Positions 12,242 to 22,797 of a DNA stretch of 64,000 nt are shown one piece after another. The DNA lies in the NCBI GenBank assembly GCA_031771865.1, contig JASISA010000025.1:434001-498000 (forward strand). The letters run 5' to 3'. Origin of the DNA: Nothophaeocryptopus gaeumannii. Lineage: Eukaryota; Ascomycota; Dothideomycetes; Mycosphaerellales; Mycosphaerellaceae. Numbering within the stretch: the first letter of the stretch is position 1; every line of letters starts with the position of its first letter. The position numbers were made by a program, and so were the translations under genes. The notes under the pieces were generated by a model. That model searched no databases and had not been told where the DNA came from. It saw only the letters and a program-made list of their open reading frames with translations.

Positions 12242-13600
12242 CTAGTGATGAAGCGATAACGTGAGCTGCTGAATGAAATCCGTTCGGTCGACATCTTGTG
12301 TCTCAGACCTCGCTATCACAATACCTGCCGTGTTCTCGAGGGTGCTGATCAACAGTGAAGCAGCGGTTATTACTTCTACACAAGGCGAGTCTCTCCGTGC
12401 ACCAGACATCACCCACGCCAGCGAAACCTCAGCATCAACATGGTCAATGACCGCAGGTTCTTGGCGAGGCAAAGAATGGGTGCACCTTGCTGCTGAAAGT
12501 CCGATCCTCTTATAAGTATTCGACGGCTCATCGACGACCTCGAAGAGCAAAGCATCCCAGCACCCAAAAGGCCAGTCGTTACTGTACAGAAGGAAGAGAC
12601 CCAAAGAGCTTCCATCACCAGTTGCCGGTTTGGGCCCGTACGGCAATTCTGCGTCCAAATAAAGCGTTGCCTTAATGCGCAGTACAGCCTCGCCATCTCG
12701 GATTTCGAACGCAACGCCTGGCGACCAGGGCATGGATCGCAACACATGACTGTCGCAGCGTTTCAGAAAGCCGGAGAGGTGCAATACTCCAAGGCCTACT
12801 TGGACGAACGTGTTGGAGCCGATAGTCTCGATTTCTGCGCTCAGTAATTCTGCATGTGGGGTGAAGTCTGTGAGGAAGATATTGAGAGCCCTTGAAGATC
12901 TACTAGGCCAGTACACGAGACGCATGTCCATGTGGGCGGCCGGATTGTTGGCATAGGACGTAGAGTCGCGGGCAGCTCTGCTTTCGTGTCTGACAGTCGA
13001 AGCCAGCCAAGTCCAAAGACAATGCTGTTCTGCCACAGACCTGCCAGATATCGGTCGTTGACAGCAGTTCTTGACGAGCTCATCTGGAAGCGGCCGGCGA
13101 TTCCGGGTAGTGCGGTTAGTCGATCATCTTCAATAGTGAGATTGCATTTATTGTACTCGCGAATGATGGCATCTCACTAGATAAGTAGAGAGGCAATATT
13201 CACCGAATGCCTACCGTTACATCACCTAAAAATGTGAGCTTCACGAGGGTGATACACCAAAGCGAAACCGAGCGAGGTGGTTTTCACTGGCTCCATGGTC
13301 ATCCTGCCAGAGGCTGTCCGGGTACGTACCTAAGCATTGTCGTGCTTTCGCGTGTCCCCGTAGCCAGCGTTGATAGAACCACAACAGCACATCGGGCTGA
13401 AGAGGGCAAAGCGATGGTGCCAGACCTACCTTGAAGAGGAAAGCGATGTTGCGTTGATGAGACGCAGGAAAGCACCTCCTCATGCTGCTTGCATGGAAGC
13501 CGAAGTTGACTGCCAAGCACGGCATTCGGGGTTCGCGACAAACCTTCTCTTGGAGGTCTAGCTCGACGCCCTTTGTCATTCGACTTTTCAACGCCATGGC
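12242..13600 (-). pseudogene. Degraded HET-domain (heterokaryon incompatibility) gene
   Basis: Pieces of a HET-domain protein occur in order but in different frames. Near 13550 is LQEKVCREPRM, like the LQE...SPR block (weak). At 13085-13170 is IIREYNKCNLTIEDDRL then TALPGIAGRFQ, the usual LTFPSDRLPALSGIAKRF block. Next come DRYLAGLW and RPPTWTCVSC (usual form RAPSWSWAS). At about 12860 the frame shifts and continues as AELLSAEIETIGSNTF and LSGFLKR, ending with YKRIGLS near the C-terminus. Stops (TAG, TGA) precede the 13170 block, and the core YVALSYCWG-type motif was not found. HET proteins trigger cell death on fusion of unlike hyphae; this copy should be inactive. The last 264 codons are still open. 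Confidence 0.62.
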
Positions 13601-13870
13601 GCCCAGAGGAATGCATCAGTCATCTAGTAAAATAAACCCCCCAAAGCCAGTAGAAAGCGGTAAGTGCTGCATTGCTTCTGCTTCGCTCCTTCCTGGTTGA
13701 CATTCATTGCCTCCGGACACCGTCAGGCTCTCGCGTCAGCTCACGACTGCCGTACGTACGGGCGCTGGTTCATGCCGGTTTTCCCAGAACATCATCTGGA
13801 CACAAAAGAGTTGTCGCTCTGTCTTTGAGTTCGACAGAGGACCCTTGAGACCTTGAAAGTCTATCTCAAG

Positions 13871-15484
13871 ATGTCTACTCTTACCGCAATTGAGCTCCAA
13901 AGCCTGGAGCAACACCCAGATGCCCCGAAGCTCCTCCTCCCAGACCCAGACACACAATCTCTGCCAGGTCGAGCATTGGGCGCATCCAATACAGCTCTGG
14001 TGCAGGACAAAGAGCCTGCGGCACCGGCACTCTCGAAATCACGAGCATGGATCGTCATCACCCAACTCTGCGGCATCAATTTTTTATCGAGCTTTAGTAA
14101 CGGCCTGCTCGCCATTGGCCTTCCAACCATGACAACAGCCCTGTCAATACCAACAAACCTCCAACTATGGCCCAACTCCGTCTTCTTCCTCACCTGCGGC
14201 TCATGCCTACTCATAGCCGGCAGCATAGCCGATGTCCTTGGGCCACGAAGAGTCAACCTGCCAGGCTGCTTGCTGACAGCCGTCTTCATATTCGCGTGTG
14301 GATTTGCCCGGACTGCAATTGAACTTATCATGTTTCGTTGCCTGCAAGGGATCGCAACGGCTATGGTACTACCCTCGGCCGTCTCGATGGTCGCAGCGAA
14401 TGTCGAGCAGGGCACATCGCGGAACATAGGATTCGCCAGCTTGTTTCTTGCTATGCCCTTCGGCTTCTCTCTCGGACTGGTCATTGGAGGCGTCTTTGTT
14501 ACCGAAGTTGGCTGGAGAGTCGGGTACTACGGCGGCGGAGCGGTCGGGTTTGCCCTGTTCCTCATCGGCATTTGGGTCCTACCGAAGGACCCGAAGCTTT
14601 CTTCTTTCAACACAATAGCCAAGCGACTGGCATCGGAGATCGACTGGCTAGGGGCTGTGGTGGCGACGACATCTATTGCATTGCTGTCATACGTTCTAGC
14701 CATGCTATCGGCCGACACCGCTCACATCCGGGAGCCGACAAACATCGCACTGCTGACTATCAGCTTGGCCCTCATGCCGGCTTTCGTCTACTGGATGCGC
14801 TTTCAGGAAGCCCGCGGTAAGCCTGCGCTTATCCCAAATGGCCTCTGGAAGAACCTCCCGTTCACTTCTGTTTGCTTGATGATTCTGCTATGCAATGCAG
14901 TGGTGAACTGCATGGAGCTCTTCTCCTCCCTCTTCTTCCAGGAAGTACAGCTCCTCTCCGCCATCCAAGCGTCCATCCGCATCCTCCCGCAGATCATCGT
15001 GGGTGCAGCACTGAACCTTCTGGCTGGGCTCTTCGTCGACAGAGCTCCGATCATGGCCTCAATCCTCATACCATCCGGCCTTTGCGCGATCAGCCCGCTA
15101 CTGATGGCGCTCATCAACCCAGAATGGCCGTACTGGTACATGGCTTTCTGGGCTCAGCTCCTGGCGCCTTTGAGTGTAGACGTCTTGTTTACGGTGGGCA
15201 CGCTTGTCGTGTCTGAAGCCTTCAACCCTAAGACGCAAGCACTGGCCAGTGCAGTGTTCAACACTTTCTCCCAGGTTGGCTCAAGCATTGGGCTTTGCGT
15301 CATGTCCGTTATCTCGACGAGCGTGACAGCTGAGTCGAGTTTCTCCGACAAAGATAGCCCTCAGGCTTTGATGGAGGGATACCGGGCTACATTCTGGGCT
15401 CTTTTCGCTTGGACCGTTGCCGCGACGGTGATTGGCACCTTTGGGCTGCGAAAGGTCGGAAAGGTCGGCGTGAAGAGGGATTAG
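13871..15484 (+). CDS. MFS transporter, DHA2-like (14 TM)
   Basis: A single-exon gene of 537 aa. I chose the ATG at 13871 (MSTLTAIELQSLEQ); the open frame extends six codons upstream but only from a TTG. After a roughly 60-residue hydrophilic N-terminus come repeated hydrophobic segments that fit 14 transmembrane helices: INFLSSFSNGLLAIGLP, then the loop SIADVLGPRRVNLPG matching MFS motif A, and later helices to the C-terminus with no large loop. This arrangement is that of the drug:H+ antiporter-2 group at the plasma membrane. The substrate cannot be told. No biosynthetic cluster surrounds it, so a general efflux role is inferred. It converges with SNU23. Confidence 0.88.
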   Translation: MSTLTAIELQSLEQHPDAPKLLLPDPDTQSLPGRALGASNTALVQDKEPAAPALSKSRAWIVITQLCGINFLSSFSNGLLAIGLPTMTTALSIPTNLQLWPNSVFFLTCGSCLLIAGSIADVLGPRRVNLPGCLLTAVFIFACGFARTAIELIMFRCLQGIATAMVLPSAVSMVAANVEQGTSRNIGFASLFLAMPFGFSLGLVIGGVFVTEVGWRVGYYGGGAVGFALFLIGIWVLPKDPKLSSFNTIAKRLASEIDWLGAVVATTSIALLSYVLAMLSADTAHIREPTNIALLTISLALMPAFVYWMRFQEARGKPALIPNGLWKNLPFTSVCLMILLCNAVVNCMELFSSLFFQEVQLLSAIQASIRILPQIIVGAALNLLAGLFVDRAPIMASILIPSGLCAISPLLMALINPEWPYWYMAFWAQLLAPLSVDVLFTVGTLVVSEAFNPKTQALASAVFNTFSQVGSSIGLCVMSVISTSVTAESSFSDKDSPQALMEGYRATFWALFAWTVAATVIGTFGLRKVGKVGVKRD

Positions 15485-15577
15485 AGGATAGGCTTCGGTA
15501 TCGCCGTGGCACAGAGCCTGAAAGGATGCGGGCATACACACGTAGACATCAAATGCTTTCCCAGCACCACCACTCTT

Positions 15578-16219
15578 TCAGCAAATGATCCCATCGTTCT
15601 CCATCTTAACCTCAGCATGCCCAAGCCCATCCTTCGTCTTCCTTCTCTTCTCATTCCTCCTCCGTCTCTTCTCCTCCCTCTCCCTCTCTTCCTGCTCCTT
15701 CGCAACCTCAATCCTCGTCCCCAAATCCACCGTATCCCTCGCCCTCTCCTCATCCCTCTTCCTCTTCAAATACTCAAACCTCTCCTCCACCTCCTCCAAC
15801 GTCGCCCTCCTCACCTCTCCACTCTCCCCCGTAGCAACAAGATGCTGCTTACTATTCAAATGCTCCACATACTGCAAATTATCCTTGAACGTCAAATCGC
15901 ATGCATCGCAATAGAAGCCGGCGCCTTTGCCGCGTTTGCCTTGTCCTGCTCCGGCCGGCACGAGTTGAGTCTTGCCGACTTGGTCTGCAACGTTCAGGCG
16001 CGCTTGGCGGGCTTCGGTGTCGCGGGCATCGGGGGGTGTGGATGCGCGACGGATGTATTTTTTGCCTGCGAGGGCAGCTTCGTGGCGGGCTTTGCCTTCT
16101 TCTTTTACTTTGGCTTCGCGCGAGGCGGCTTTGGCGGCGTATTCTTCGCGGTCCCAGGTGCGGCGGAAGGAGGTGTCGCTGGCGCCTTTTTCGCCGTATG
16201 CGCCTTTGCGGTCGGCCAT
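15578..16219 (-). CDS. SNU23: Snu23/ZMAT2-like zinc finger, tri-snRNP protein
   Basis: 213 aa, start MADRKGAYGEKG at 16219; an open frame reaches five codons further up but gains nothing conserved. The N-terminal FRRTWDREEYAAKA is the ZMAT2/Snu23 signature. A single matrin-type C2H2 finger follows, CDACDLTFKDNLQYVEHLNSK with CysX2Cys and two His, then RATLEEVEERF and a Glu/Arg-rich helix. Snu23 sits in the U4/U6.U5 tri-snRNP and acts before activation of the spliceosome. The C-terminus ends in a short acidic tail rather than the MGFxGFG-like tail I expect in animal ZMAT2, so either the tail is divergent or a last exon was missed. PRP8, another tri-snRNP gene, lies 4.5 kb away. Confidence 0.88.
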   Translation of the reverse strand: MADRKGAYGEKGASDTSFRRTWDREEYAAKAASREAKVKEEGKARHEAALAGKKYIRRASTPPDARDTEARQARLNVADQVGKTQLVPAGAGQGKRGKGAGFYCDACDLTFKDNLQYVEHLNSKQHLVATGESGEVRRATLEEVEERFEYLKRKRDEERARDTVDLGTRIEVAKEQEEREREEKRRRRNEKRRKTKDGLGHAEVKMENDGIIC

Positions 16220-16872
16220 GTTGAAGGTGTGCAAGGTAGCGAAGTCGGTCGTGAGTTCGTTGGAGAGCGAAGTGCAATCTCAAGAGCTGACTCAGCGAAG
16301 TGAGCTTTGGCCATCTTCAGATCTTGCCTTCCACTTCACATGCAACCGCTTTCGCGCATCCATATACACGATTATCTACAAAACCGAGTGGCAAAATCTC
16401 CATTGGGGGCAGCATGGAGCTTGCCATCAAGTGCGAAGTCGCTCTTCAATATAATGCCTCCTCGAAGCCCAAGGATACTTTGCCAGACCTATGGACGTTT
16501 CCGGGATAGGTCTGAAACCCCACAATTGTCGCTAACGTTGTCGCTGCACGGAATGAGGAGCAAGTCTTTGCTTTCAGATGCGTTTCTCCTCGTGGTTTTC
16601 CGTTCATTCCATGTTATTCCTTCCCAGACACATGCACGGGGCGTCGGAGGGCAAGTGAACATTCACAGGCGTAGGTCGAGTGAATGAGACACATTTAAGA
16701 TGGCTTCTCGAGGTACAAGGTTTTGTCTCTTCGCATATTCAGACACTGCTCTTGACACTACACTCAACATCGACTACTCTCCAAGTAGACCACGCAACAA
16801 GCGCTGAAAAATACTCAAGATCACTGCGAACAGCTCAAGATACATCGACGTAACCCGAAGACACACCTCATC
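16220..16872. other. Intergenic, divergent promoters of SNU23 and the MYND gene
   Basis: About 650 bp between two divergently transcribed genes. The open frames here are short and without recognisable features. No RNA gene or repeat seen. Confidence 0.5.
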
Positions 16873-17645
16873 ATGACCCGAACCAAGACCATCCAACAGT
16901 TCGCATCAGCCGTCATCCTCCACCCTACGACAGACATGCTACCGCCGGACTCGAACGAGCCCTCGTCTGTCATCAAGATTAAGGACCATCCGATCGCCTT
17001 CGAGGAGCGGGAGATCCCAACTCGGCTCATTCGCGACATGACTCCATCCTCAATCTCCGTACAGCTGGGCTTCCCCGTGAAGCTTGCCAAGATTACCGAG
17101 CTAAGCGGCAACCGTAGCGGTAGCTACAACTACTACGACGACATGTTCTTCATTGACGGCGATCCAAACGACCGCAACTTCGGCAACAACCCGAGCGATG
17201 AGCATCTTGGCGATGTGGTAGTCGTGCGTCTCGACAGAAAGGCGATCCATCGCAAGCAAGTCAAGGTGCTCGTCGACTACCTCTCCGACGAAGACTCAAC
17301 GCCTCTTCTCGACCAGCCAGCGGCCATCAGTAGGAAGGTGACGAGGCGATCGCCCAGAAGCTCACTCCAGAGGCTTTCCATGCCTACTTCGAGGATTATA
17401 AGCGCACGAGAATCAAGGCTGGGGGCGCCAACGGGGAGGTGTGGAGGGGTGCGGTGTCGCCGGTCGAAGTCACTCTTGGAAGAGGTATCAATGGCGCATG
17501 CGGAGTCTGCGGCGCCATGATTGCTGCTGATGGTATGCCATTAATGGCGTGCGGGACGTGCGAGGTGCGGTGTTTGTGTGGGAAAGAGTGCCAGAAGCAG
17601 GACATGGAGCGGCACAAGGGAGTCTGCAGTAGCAAGTCGAAGTGA
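16873..17645 (+). CDS. MYND zinc-finger protein
   Basis: The ATG at 16873 opens a frame (MTRTKTIQQFASAV) with a conserved-looking N-terminal domain ending near RKAIHRKQVK. Coding then continues in another frame as EGDEAIAQKLTPEAFHAYF and ends with a MYND finger: CGVCG, LMACGTC, CLCGKECQKQD and HKGVC, all Cys/His ligands present. A frame-consistent intron could run from about 17260 or 17266 (GTCAAG or GTGCTC donor) to the TAG at 17331-17333, 74 or 68 nt; neither donor is good, so a frameshift is the alternative. MYND fingers bind Pro-rich peptides and are often found in regulators and methyltransferases; no SET domain is seen here. Function unknown. Confidence 0.7.
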
Positions 17646-18612
17646 GGGTTGGAAAACAGGCGTAAGGGGCACTGAAGGCCTTCTTGTGCAATAGTCTGAT
17701 CTTGGTGGCCTCGTTCGCATTGATCAAGGCTCGCATAGGAGGTACGACCGTCATTACTGATGGATTCAATTCCACATGGGACAAGCGTCGTCTTTTCTGC
17801 TGGAGGCTGTCTTGCAAAGTACGCAAGTTCAGTCTCCCCAAGGAAGGCCATTCTATGAAAGCACAGCTCATTCGGGAGTATCACGAGCCAGACGCCTTCT
17901 TTGCTGTCATATGCTTCCTCTCGATCACTCTGTGGTCCAGAAACGCCGATGTGACTTTGGAGGAATCGAACTCCTTTGGCTGGTCCGCTTTCTTCTTGGA
18001 CTTGGTAGGCATCTTGAACAACATATCTCCCGAAGCCTTTGTTGACATCGTATAGGATCCGGCAAGCTTCGACTTTGGAGGCTGCAGATGTATTTTGGTC
18101 GCACTTGTCTTGTCCTCCCCTATCATCATGCGTTTGCTGGTCGCAAAATCGTCTGGCTTGTGATTTTGCTCGGCGTTCATGGACGTTCGACCCTGGAGCA
18201 TGTAGCGAGCGGAGCGGAGTTAGCACCGACAGTACAACCAATCGGAACAGACTTGCAGTTGATGACGGCTGCATGCATGAGCTCCTGCCGAGATGCTTCG
18301 ATTTTCTGAGAGCTCACAATTCCATCCTCACATTCGCACACAGTACGATCTTCTGGATCCATTGCACTGCCTGCTTACCAGCTCCGATCCACAGTCATAA
18401 TCGGCTTACTCTTACGACACTGAGGGCATCTATCTGCGACTCCACTGAACCTCAGACTTCAATACGACCTTCGAGAAAGAGACGGGTATTGGGGATCCTA
18501 GAACGATACAGAACCAGCATCAGCAAGACTGGGACGTTGAGGTGATCAGAGAATTCAACGGAGAAGAGTCACCAGTCTACCGACCGCCAAAATCGCGCGC
18601 GGCCCCATTATA
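17646..18612. other. Intergenic, possible small minus-strand ORF
   Basis: Nearly 1 kb with overlapping open frames on both strands, none with a known domain. The best candidate is a minus-strand frame at 17881-18201 (106 aa, Lys/Ser-rich, containing FKMPTKSKKKADQPKEF), which might be an exon of a small gene. I do not count it as a gene. Confidence 0.3.
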
Positions 18613-19407
18613 ATGCCTGCTACGTCTGCTCTCCGCCGGGTAGCTACCAACTCTCTTCATCAATCAAGACGCAGTCTACATCTTACTCTGTCCAATCGGA
18701 GCGGTGTCATTCCGGGGGTAACGACAGGGCGGCATGTCCAAAGTAAGACAGCTAACTCGGCCATCGTCGCTTCTTCGAGCTGCCAAAACCGCACCTTGAG
18801 CTCCACAACCGACCGATCGAATGCGGCAACGAAGTCCCACCCGCCGAAGAGCAGAGATCGCGGGCCGAAGAGCGAAGAGGACACGCAAACCGATTTCAGT
18901 GCCATGAATATGCTGGGTAATATGCCCGTCCCCACAACCGCCGTCGATGCCTGTATGGACGACGGATTCGCACTAGACTCAGGCCTCAAAGTTTCCGGCT
19001 CAGGCGTGATGCTCGTCGCAGGTGAGGCCTTCAAATGGCGGCCTTGGATACGCGAAGGTCGCAAAGAAGGCACGATTGGCGCAGGAGCTGTAGGCGATGC
19101 TAATAAAGGTGTGCAGAGCATGGCTGGCAAGTTGCAGAATCGCAAAGGCCAGTGGGATGTGAATAAGCAAGCCTGGGGAGTTCTGGACTTGGTATGGCCC
19201 AAGCCTGATCTGCTCATTCTGGGCACTGGTAAGAGCATTGTGCCTCTAAGCCCAGAGACTCGCAAGGATTTGACCGAATTGGGAATCAGAATCGAAGTCC
19301 AGGACACGAGAAACGCTGCTGCACAGTTCAATATGCTGGCAACTGAGAGAGGGACGCAGCAAGTTGCTGCTGCCCTGGTGCCGATCGGTTGGAGGGAGGG
19401 AAAATGA
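18613..19407 (+). CDS. NDUFAF3/Mth938-like complex I assembly factor
   Basis: 264 aa from one exon, ATG at 18613. The first roughly 70 residues are rich in Arg and Ser with almost no acid (MPATSALRRVATNSLHQSRR), as in a mitochondrial targeting peptide. The rest is the Mth938/DUF498 domain: ...AWGVLDLVWPKPDLLILGTG, then IVPLSPETRKDLTELGI, IEVQDTRNAAAQFNML and a final ALVPIGWRE. In animals NDUFAF3 helps build the early membrane arm of complex I in mitochondria. The domain order and the PDLLILGTG block are distinctive. The subunit gene NDUFB8 lies in the same window but 37 kb away. Confidence 0.88.
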   Translation: MPATSALRRVATNSLHQSRRSLHLTLSNRSGVIPGVTTGRHVQSKTANSAIVASSSCQNRTLSSTTDRSNAATKSHPPKSRDRGPKSEEDTQTDFSAMNMLGNMPVPTTAVDACMDDGFALDSGLKVSGSGVMLVAGEAFKWRPWIREGRKEGTIGAGAVGDANKGVQSMAGKLQNRKGQWDVNKQAWGVLDLVWPKPDLLILGTGKSIVPLSPETRKDLTELGIRIEVQDTRNAAAQFNMLATERGTQQVAAALVPIGWREGK

Positions 19408-19763
19408 AAGGGTGCGAACGATTAGCACATTCCAAGGCTTATGCGAGTCACGCGAGGAACGGCTTGAACACGCAGAGAAATGAAGCCGCATCATAATAAG
19501 CCATTGCATCTCGTCTGATGGCAGGGCAAGCTAAGGCGACACTCACTTGCCCATTCGCCGGTTCGGCATTTACGCGTTCTGATTGGTCAGTGCTACACGA
19601 AGGTGGATACCGCGCGAGAATGCGAGAATGCCGTTTCGCGGCGGTGACGCAGACAACTGAATGCGAGTCCTAAATCCGAAATGCGCGAACATTAAAAGCC
19701 TCTAGAGCCACCGCAAAACGAACAGCTCGACAGAACGCGGTATACAGAACACTTTGAGACAAG
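19408..19763. other. Intergenic, promoter of the SDR gene
   Basis: 356 bp with no coding frame of note. The two flanking genes are in tandem on the plus strand. Confidence 0.5.
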
Positions 19764-20705
19764 ATGGCCGCCGAATCCTCCACTCACGCCTTCGATCCGA
19801 CCGCCGACATCCCATCTCTGGCTGACAAAGTCATCTTCATCACCGGAGCGAATACAGGACTGGGAAAGGCGTCTGCGCTGGAATTGGCTAAGCACAACCC
19901 TGCCGAGATCTGGATGACGGCTCGGGACTCGAAGAAAGGCCAAGCAGCAGCTGATGAAGTCAAGCACTCGTCTCCAGCCGTCGACATTCAATTCTTGCAG
20001 CTGGATCTTGCCAGCTTCGATTCTGTCAAAGCCGCTGCAAAGACATTCCTGGAGAAGTCGAAATCCCAGAGATTGGACATTCTATTGCTGAACGCTGGTA
20101 TTCTCGGTCACAAGCACGCCTTGACCGATGATGGCTACGAGATCCACATGGGAACCAACCATCTTGGACACGCACTGCTTCTGAAGCTCTTGACACCGAC
20201 ACTTGTCAAGACTGCAGTCACTTCAACATCGAAGGACGAAGTTCGCGTTGTCAGTCTCACATCAATCGGCTATAAAATGAGCGATTCCACCATTCACTTC
20301 TCCAAAGTACAAACCCCCGACTCTTTCACACCGACCACGCATTATGTGCAAAGCAAACTCGCCAACCTTCTCTACGCTCAGGAGGTCGCCAAGCACTTCC
20401 CGCAATTTACGACTGTCTCGGTTCACCCGGGCGAAGTCAAAACTGACCTATTTTCAAGAGAGCCTGGAGATGAATTTGTGAAGTATCTGCAGACGGAACT
20501 TGTGCCAAAACATGCTTCGTTCAGCATTGAAGAGGGCGTGAAGAGCCAGTTGTGGGCTGCCACCGCTGTGACTGGAGTTGAGAGCGGCAGGTACTATGAG
20601 CCGGTCGGTCTTGGTGGGAAGGAGGAGAAGTTGGCTTTGGATCGCGAGATGGCGAGCCAGTTGTGGGAGTGGACTGAGGAACAGCTGAAGGACCAGACGC
20701 TGTAA
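19764..20705 (+). CDS. Short-chain dehydrogenase/reductase
   Basis: 313 aa, one exon. The Rossmann glycine motif TGANTGLG is near residue 29, followed by the NAG motif (LLLNAGILG), the catalytic Ser in VVSLTSIGY and the YVQSK pair (Tyr-x3-Lys). The C-terminal HPGEVKTDL block is typical of the retinol-dehydrogenase/WW-oxidoreductase-like branch of classical SDRs. No signal peptide or membrane helix is seen, so a soluble NAD(P)-dependent oxidoreductase is likely. The substrate is unknown; no partner pathway genes are adjacent. It converges closely (45 bp) with the Zn2Cys6 gene. Confidence 0.92.
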   Translation: MAAESSTHAFDPTADIPSLADKVIFITGANTGLGKASALELAKHNPAEIWMTARDSKKGQAAADEVKHSSPAVDIQFLQLDLASFDSVKAAAKTFLEKSKSQRLDILLLNAGILGHKHALTDDGYEIHMGTNHLGHALLLKLLTPTLVKTAVTSTSKDEVRVVSLTSIGYKMSDSTIHFSKVQTPDSFTPTTHYVQSKLANLLYAQEVAKHFPQFTTVSVHPGEVKTDLFSREPGDEFVKYLQTELVPKHASFSIEEGVKSQLWAATAVTGVESGRYYEPVGLGGKEEKLALDREMASQLWEWTEEQLKDQTL

Positions 20706-20750
20706 GGTGAAGACATAAGAAATGATAGTGTCGATATCAGATCTCCACTT

Positions 20751-22502
20751 TTACTGCACATCTTCCACCCGCGGTATCGCTGTCCTCCATCTCTTAGTCC
20801 CCGGATCAAACGTCCTCGAAATCGTCCCTTTCCGCGCATGACAGCTCAGCGTCATCTCATCCCACAACCCATCCGGAAGAACAACCTGCAAATTCCTTAC
20901 CCTCCCCTCCTCATCCATCACCATCTCCCCTTGAATCAATTCCTCCTCTGTCGGCATCTCCAGCCAATCAAATGTCCCTTCTAAAGCTCGCATCTCTGCC
21001 TCTCCTCCTTCAACTCGCCAAACCTCCCTCGCCACCCTCGCCGCCAAATCCGTATCCCATAACCCCTCCATACTCTCCCCTTCTTCCAGCAGCCGAATCG
21101 TCTGGGCCCTCACCCTCGTGTTCGGACATTTCGTCGCAACCCAAAATAAGGGTGAGATCAAAGCTCGATCTGCGGTGAAGGGCGGTGCGTCCGGGCGGTG
21201 GGCGTGGGGTGTGTTGCGGAAGGAGGATTGGAGGACCACGAAGGTGTAGATCTGGATGGAGTTTTGGAGGATTGTGAGGTGGTGAGGGAGGGGGTCTTGG
21301 GGGTTCGAAGGAGGGGAGGTGGGGAGAAGCGAGGAGAGAATAAGGTGTGCGAGGGCGTGGTAGGTTTGGAGGAAGAGATGGGCAAGTTTGGTTGCTGGGT
21401 CGATTGTTGAGATGGAGGTGGAACTGAGGGATTGTGAGTTTTCCAGAGTGTAGAGATAAGTGTCGAGGTCTCTTTGGAGATCTTGTAGACGGGTCATCAG
21501 ATCGTGTTTGAGTTGTGTTAGAGATTGGACGACGTCCTGTTTCAGGATCAGGATTTCGTTGAAGATGGAGTCGAAATGCAGTCTGGCTTGTCTTAGAGTC
21601 TCGAATGAAGACGTCGGAGGTCTTGCATGACGTGGCAAGCGAGGCAGTCGTACGTTTTGACCGAGTAGTACAGCTTGTAGACTGAGCCCAGAGATTGACT
21701 CAACGAGAGACTGATCGATGCCATCTTCTAGACCGCTTTTCAGACTATCGACCAGCTCTAGGCCATGCATGAGATGTTTGGACGCGGATCTGTACCGTCC
21801 TTGCAGTGACTCAAGACAAATGAAGAGCACGCAGGTGACGAGTGCAGTACGCACAGCAGCTTTGCCCTGGGTCGAGAAGTGCGGTCGAAGACACGCGATT
21901 GATATGTTGTATTGCTTCAGGCTGAAGCATTGCTCCTCGTCGAAGTGTGTAGGCCATGGCTTTGAGAGCGCGCTCGAACGTCTCAGTTGACGGCATCCTC
22001 TATGAGCCGATGCAAGAGCAAGAGAAGCAGAGAGCACGGCCGGCTCCGTGTACGCCGCTTGGAAAACAGTATTGCTCCAGAACGCCGACCCGAACAACCC
22101 AGGCAACTTAGAAGCCGTCCGGTGGGCGAACCATTCACAGTGTAAATGTTCGTCCGCAGTCACTATGCCAAGAACGCCAGGTGCCTTGCATCGATCGAGC
22201 TGTATTGTACCTGCTTTGATCATGGCGGGATGGTCATTACTTGTTATTTGCTGTGACCAGATGCCGTAGCCATCGCAAGTGCGACCAGTATTAGTGCATC
22301 GGTCGCAGGCACCATTGGGCCAGCGCGACAAATCACATTTGACTTTACGTATCCTGGCAAAGTAAGTCGCAGGCACATTTTCTCTTTCTCAGAAAGGAGA
22401 CGCTCACTTGCAGGTCCGACATCCACTCTTCGTTTTGCCCTTTGGCCTGCTTTTCGGTTTCCGAATCTCATACCGGGGCAGGGTGACCTCTGAAAGTGCC
22501 AT
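20751..22502 (-). CDS. Zn2Cys6 fungal transcription factor
   Basis: Two exons, 22502-22408 and 22353-20751, separated by a 54-nt intron (GTGAGC...TTGCCAG), give 565 aa from the start MALSEVTLPRYEIRK. The intron cuts the DNA-binding cluster: exon 1 ends GCRTC plus two bases of Lys, and exon 2 resumes IRKVKCD. Joined, the six cysteines have the spacing C-x2-C-x6-C-x9-C-x2-C-x6-C at residues 28-58, with a basic stretch before it. The rest is a long helical middle region as in fungal-specific transcription factors. It should bind CGG-type sites in the nucleus. It diverges from the SGNH esterase gene over a 295-bp gap, so a joint promoter is possible. The target genes are unknown. Confidence 0.9.
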
Positions 22503-22797
22503 TCGAGGCCAAACAACAACTCACACAACTTGACCTACACGTTGCTTCCGGAGGCGAAGGACTCGAGCAAAGTAAAGACGACCTACTGTGATCTGACAGC
22601 TGAAAGAGAACCTGAGGTTGAGAACTCAGCAGCTAAGCCGTAGCTCAGGTTATTGTGATTCGCTGGCTCGGCTTTTCGATGCCATCATTGGCGGGAGTGG
22701 TGCTGTGGGGCGGGCTTGTGGCATCTTGACGCTCCTTGCTTCGCTGGTTCTCTTTGTCCGTCTCCATGTCGGGTTTGCGAGACAAGCCGAGAATATA
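22503..22797. promoter_or_regulatory. Divergent promoter region, Zn2Cys6 gene / SGNH gene
   Basis: 295 bp between the two start codons. From 22597 to 22797 the frame of the SGNH gene is open upstream of its first ATG and would encode a hydrophobic stretch (ILTLLASLVLFVRLHVG), so a 5' exon with a membrane anchor cannot be excluded. The regulatory role is inferred from layout. Confidence 0.45.

Noticed and set aside
17396..18274. 292-codon minus-strand open frame
   Set aside because: It overlaps the MYND finger in antisense, has no domain and a Cys/His/Arg-rich composition typical of chance frames.
18039..18545. 168-codon plus-strand frame
   Set aside because: No ATG-led conserved region, no domain; overlapped by other frames on both strands.
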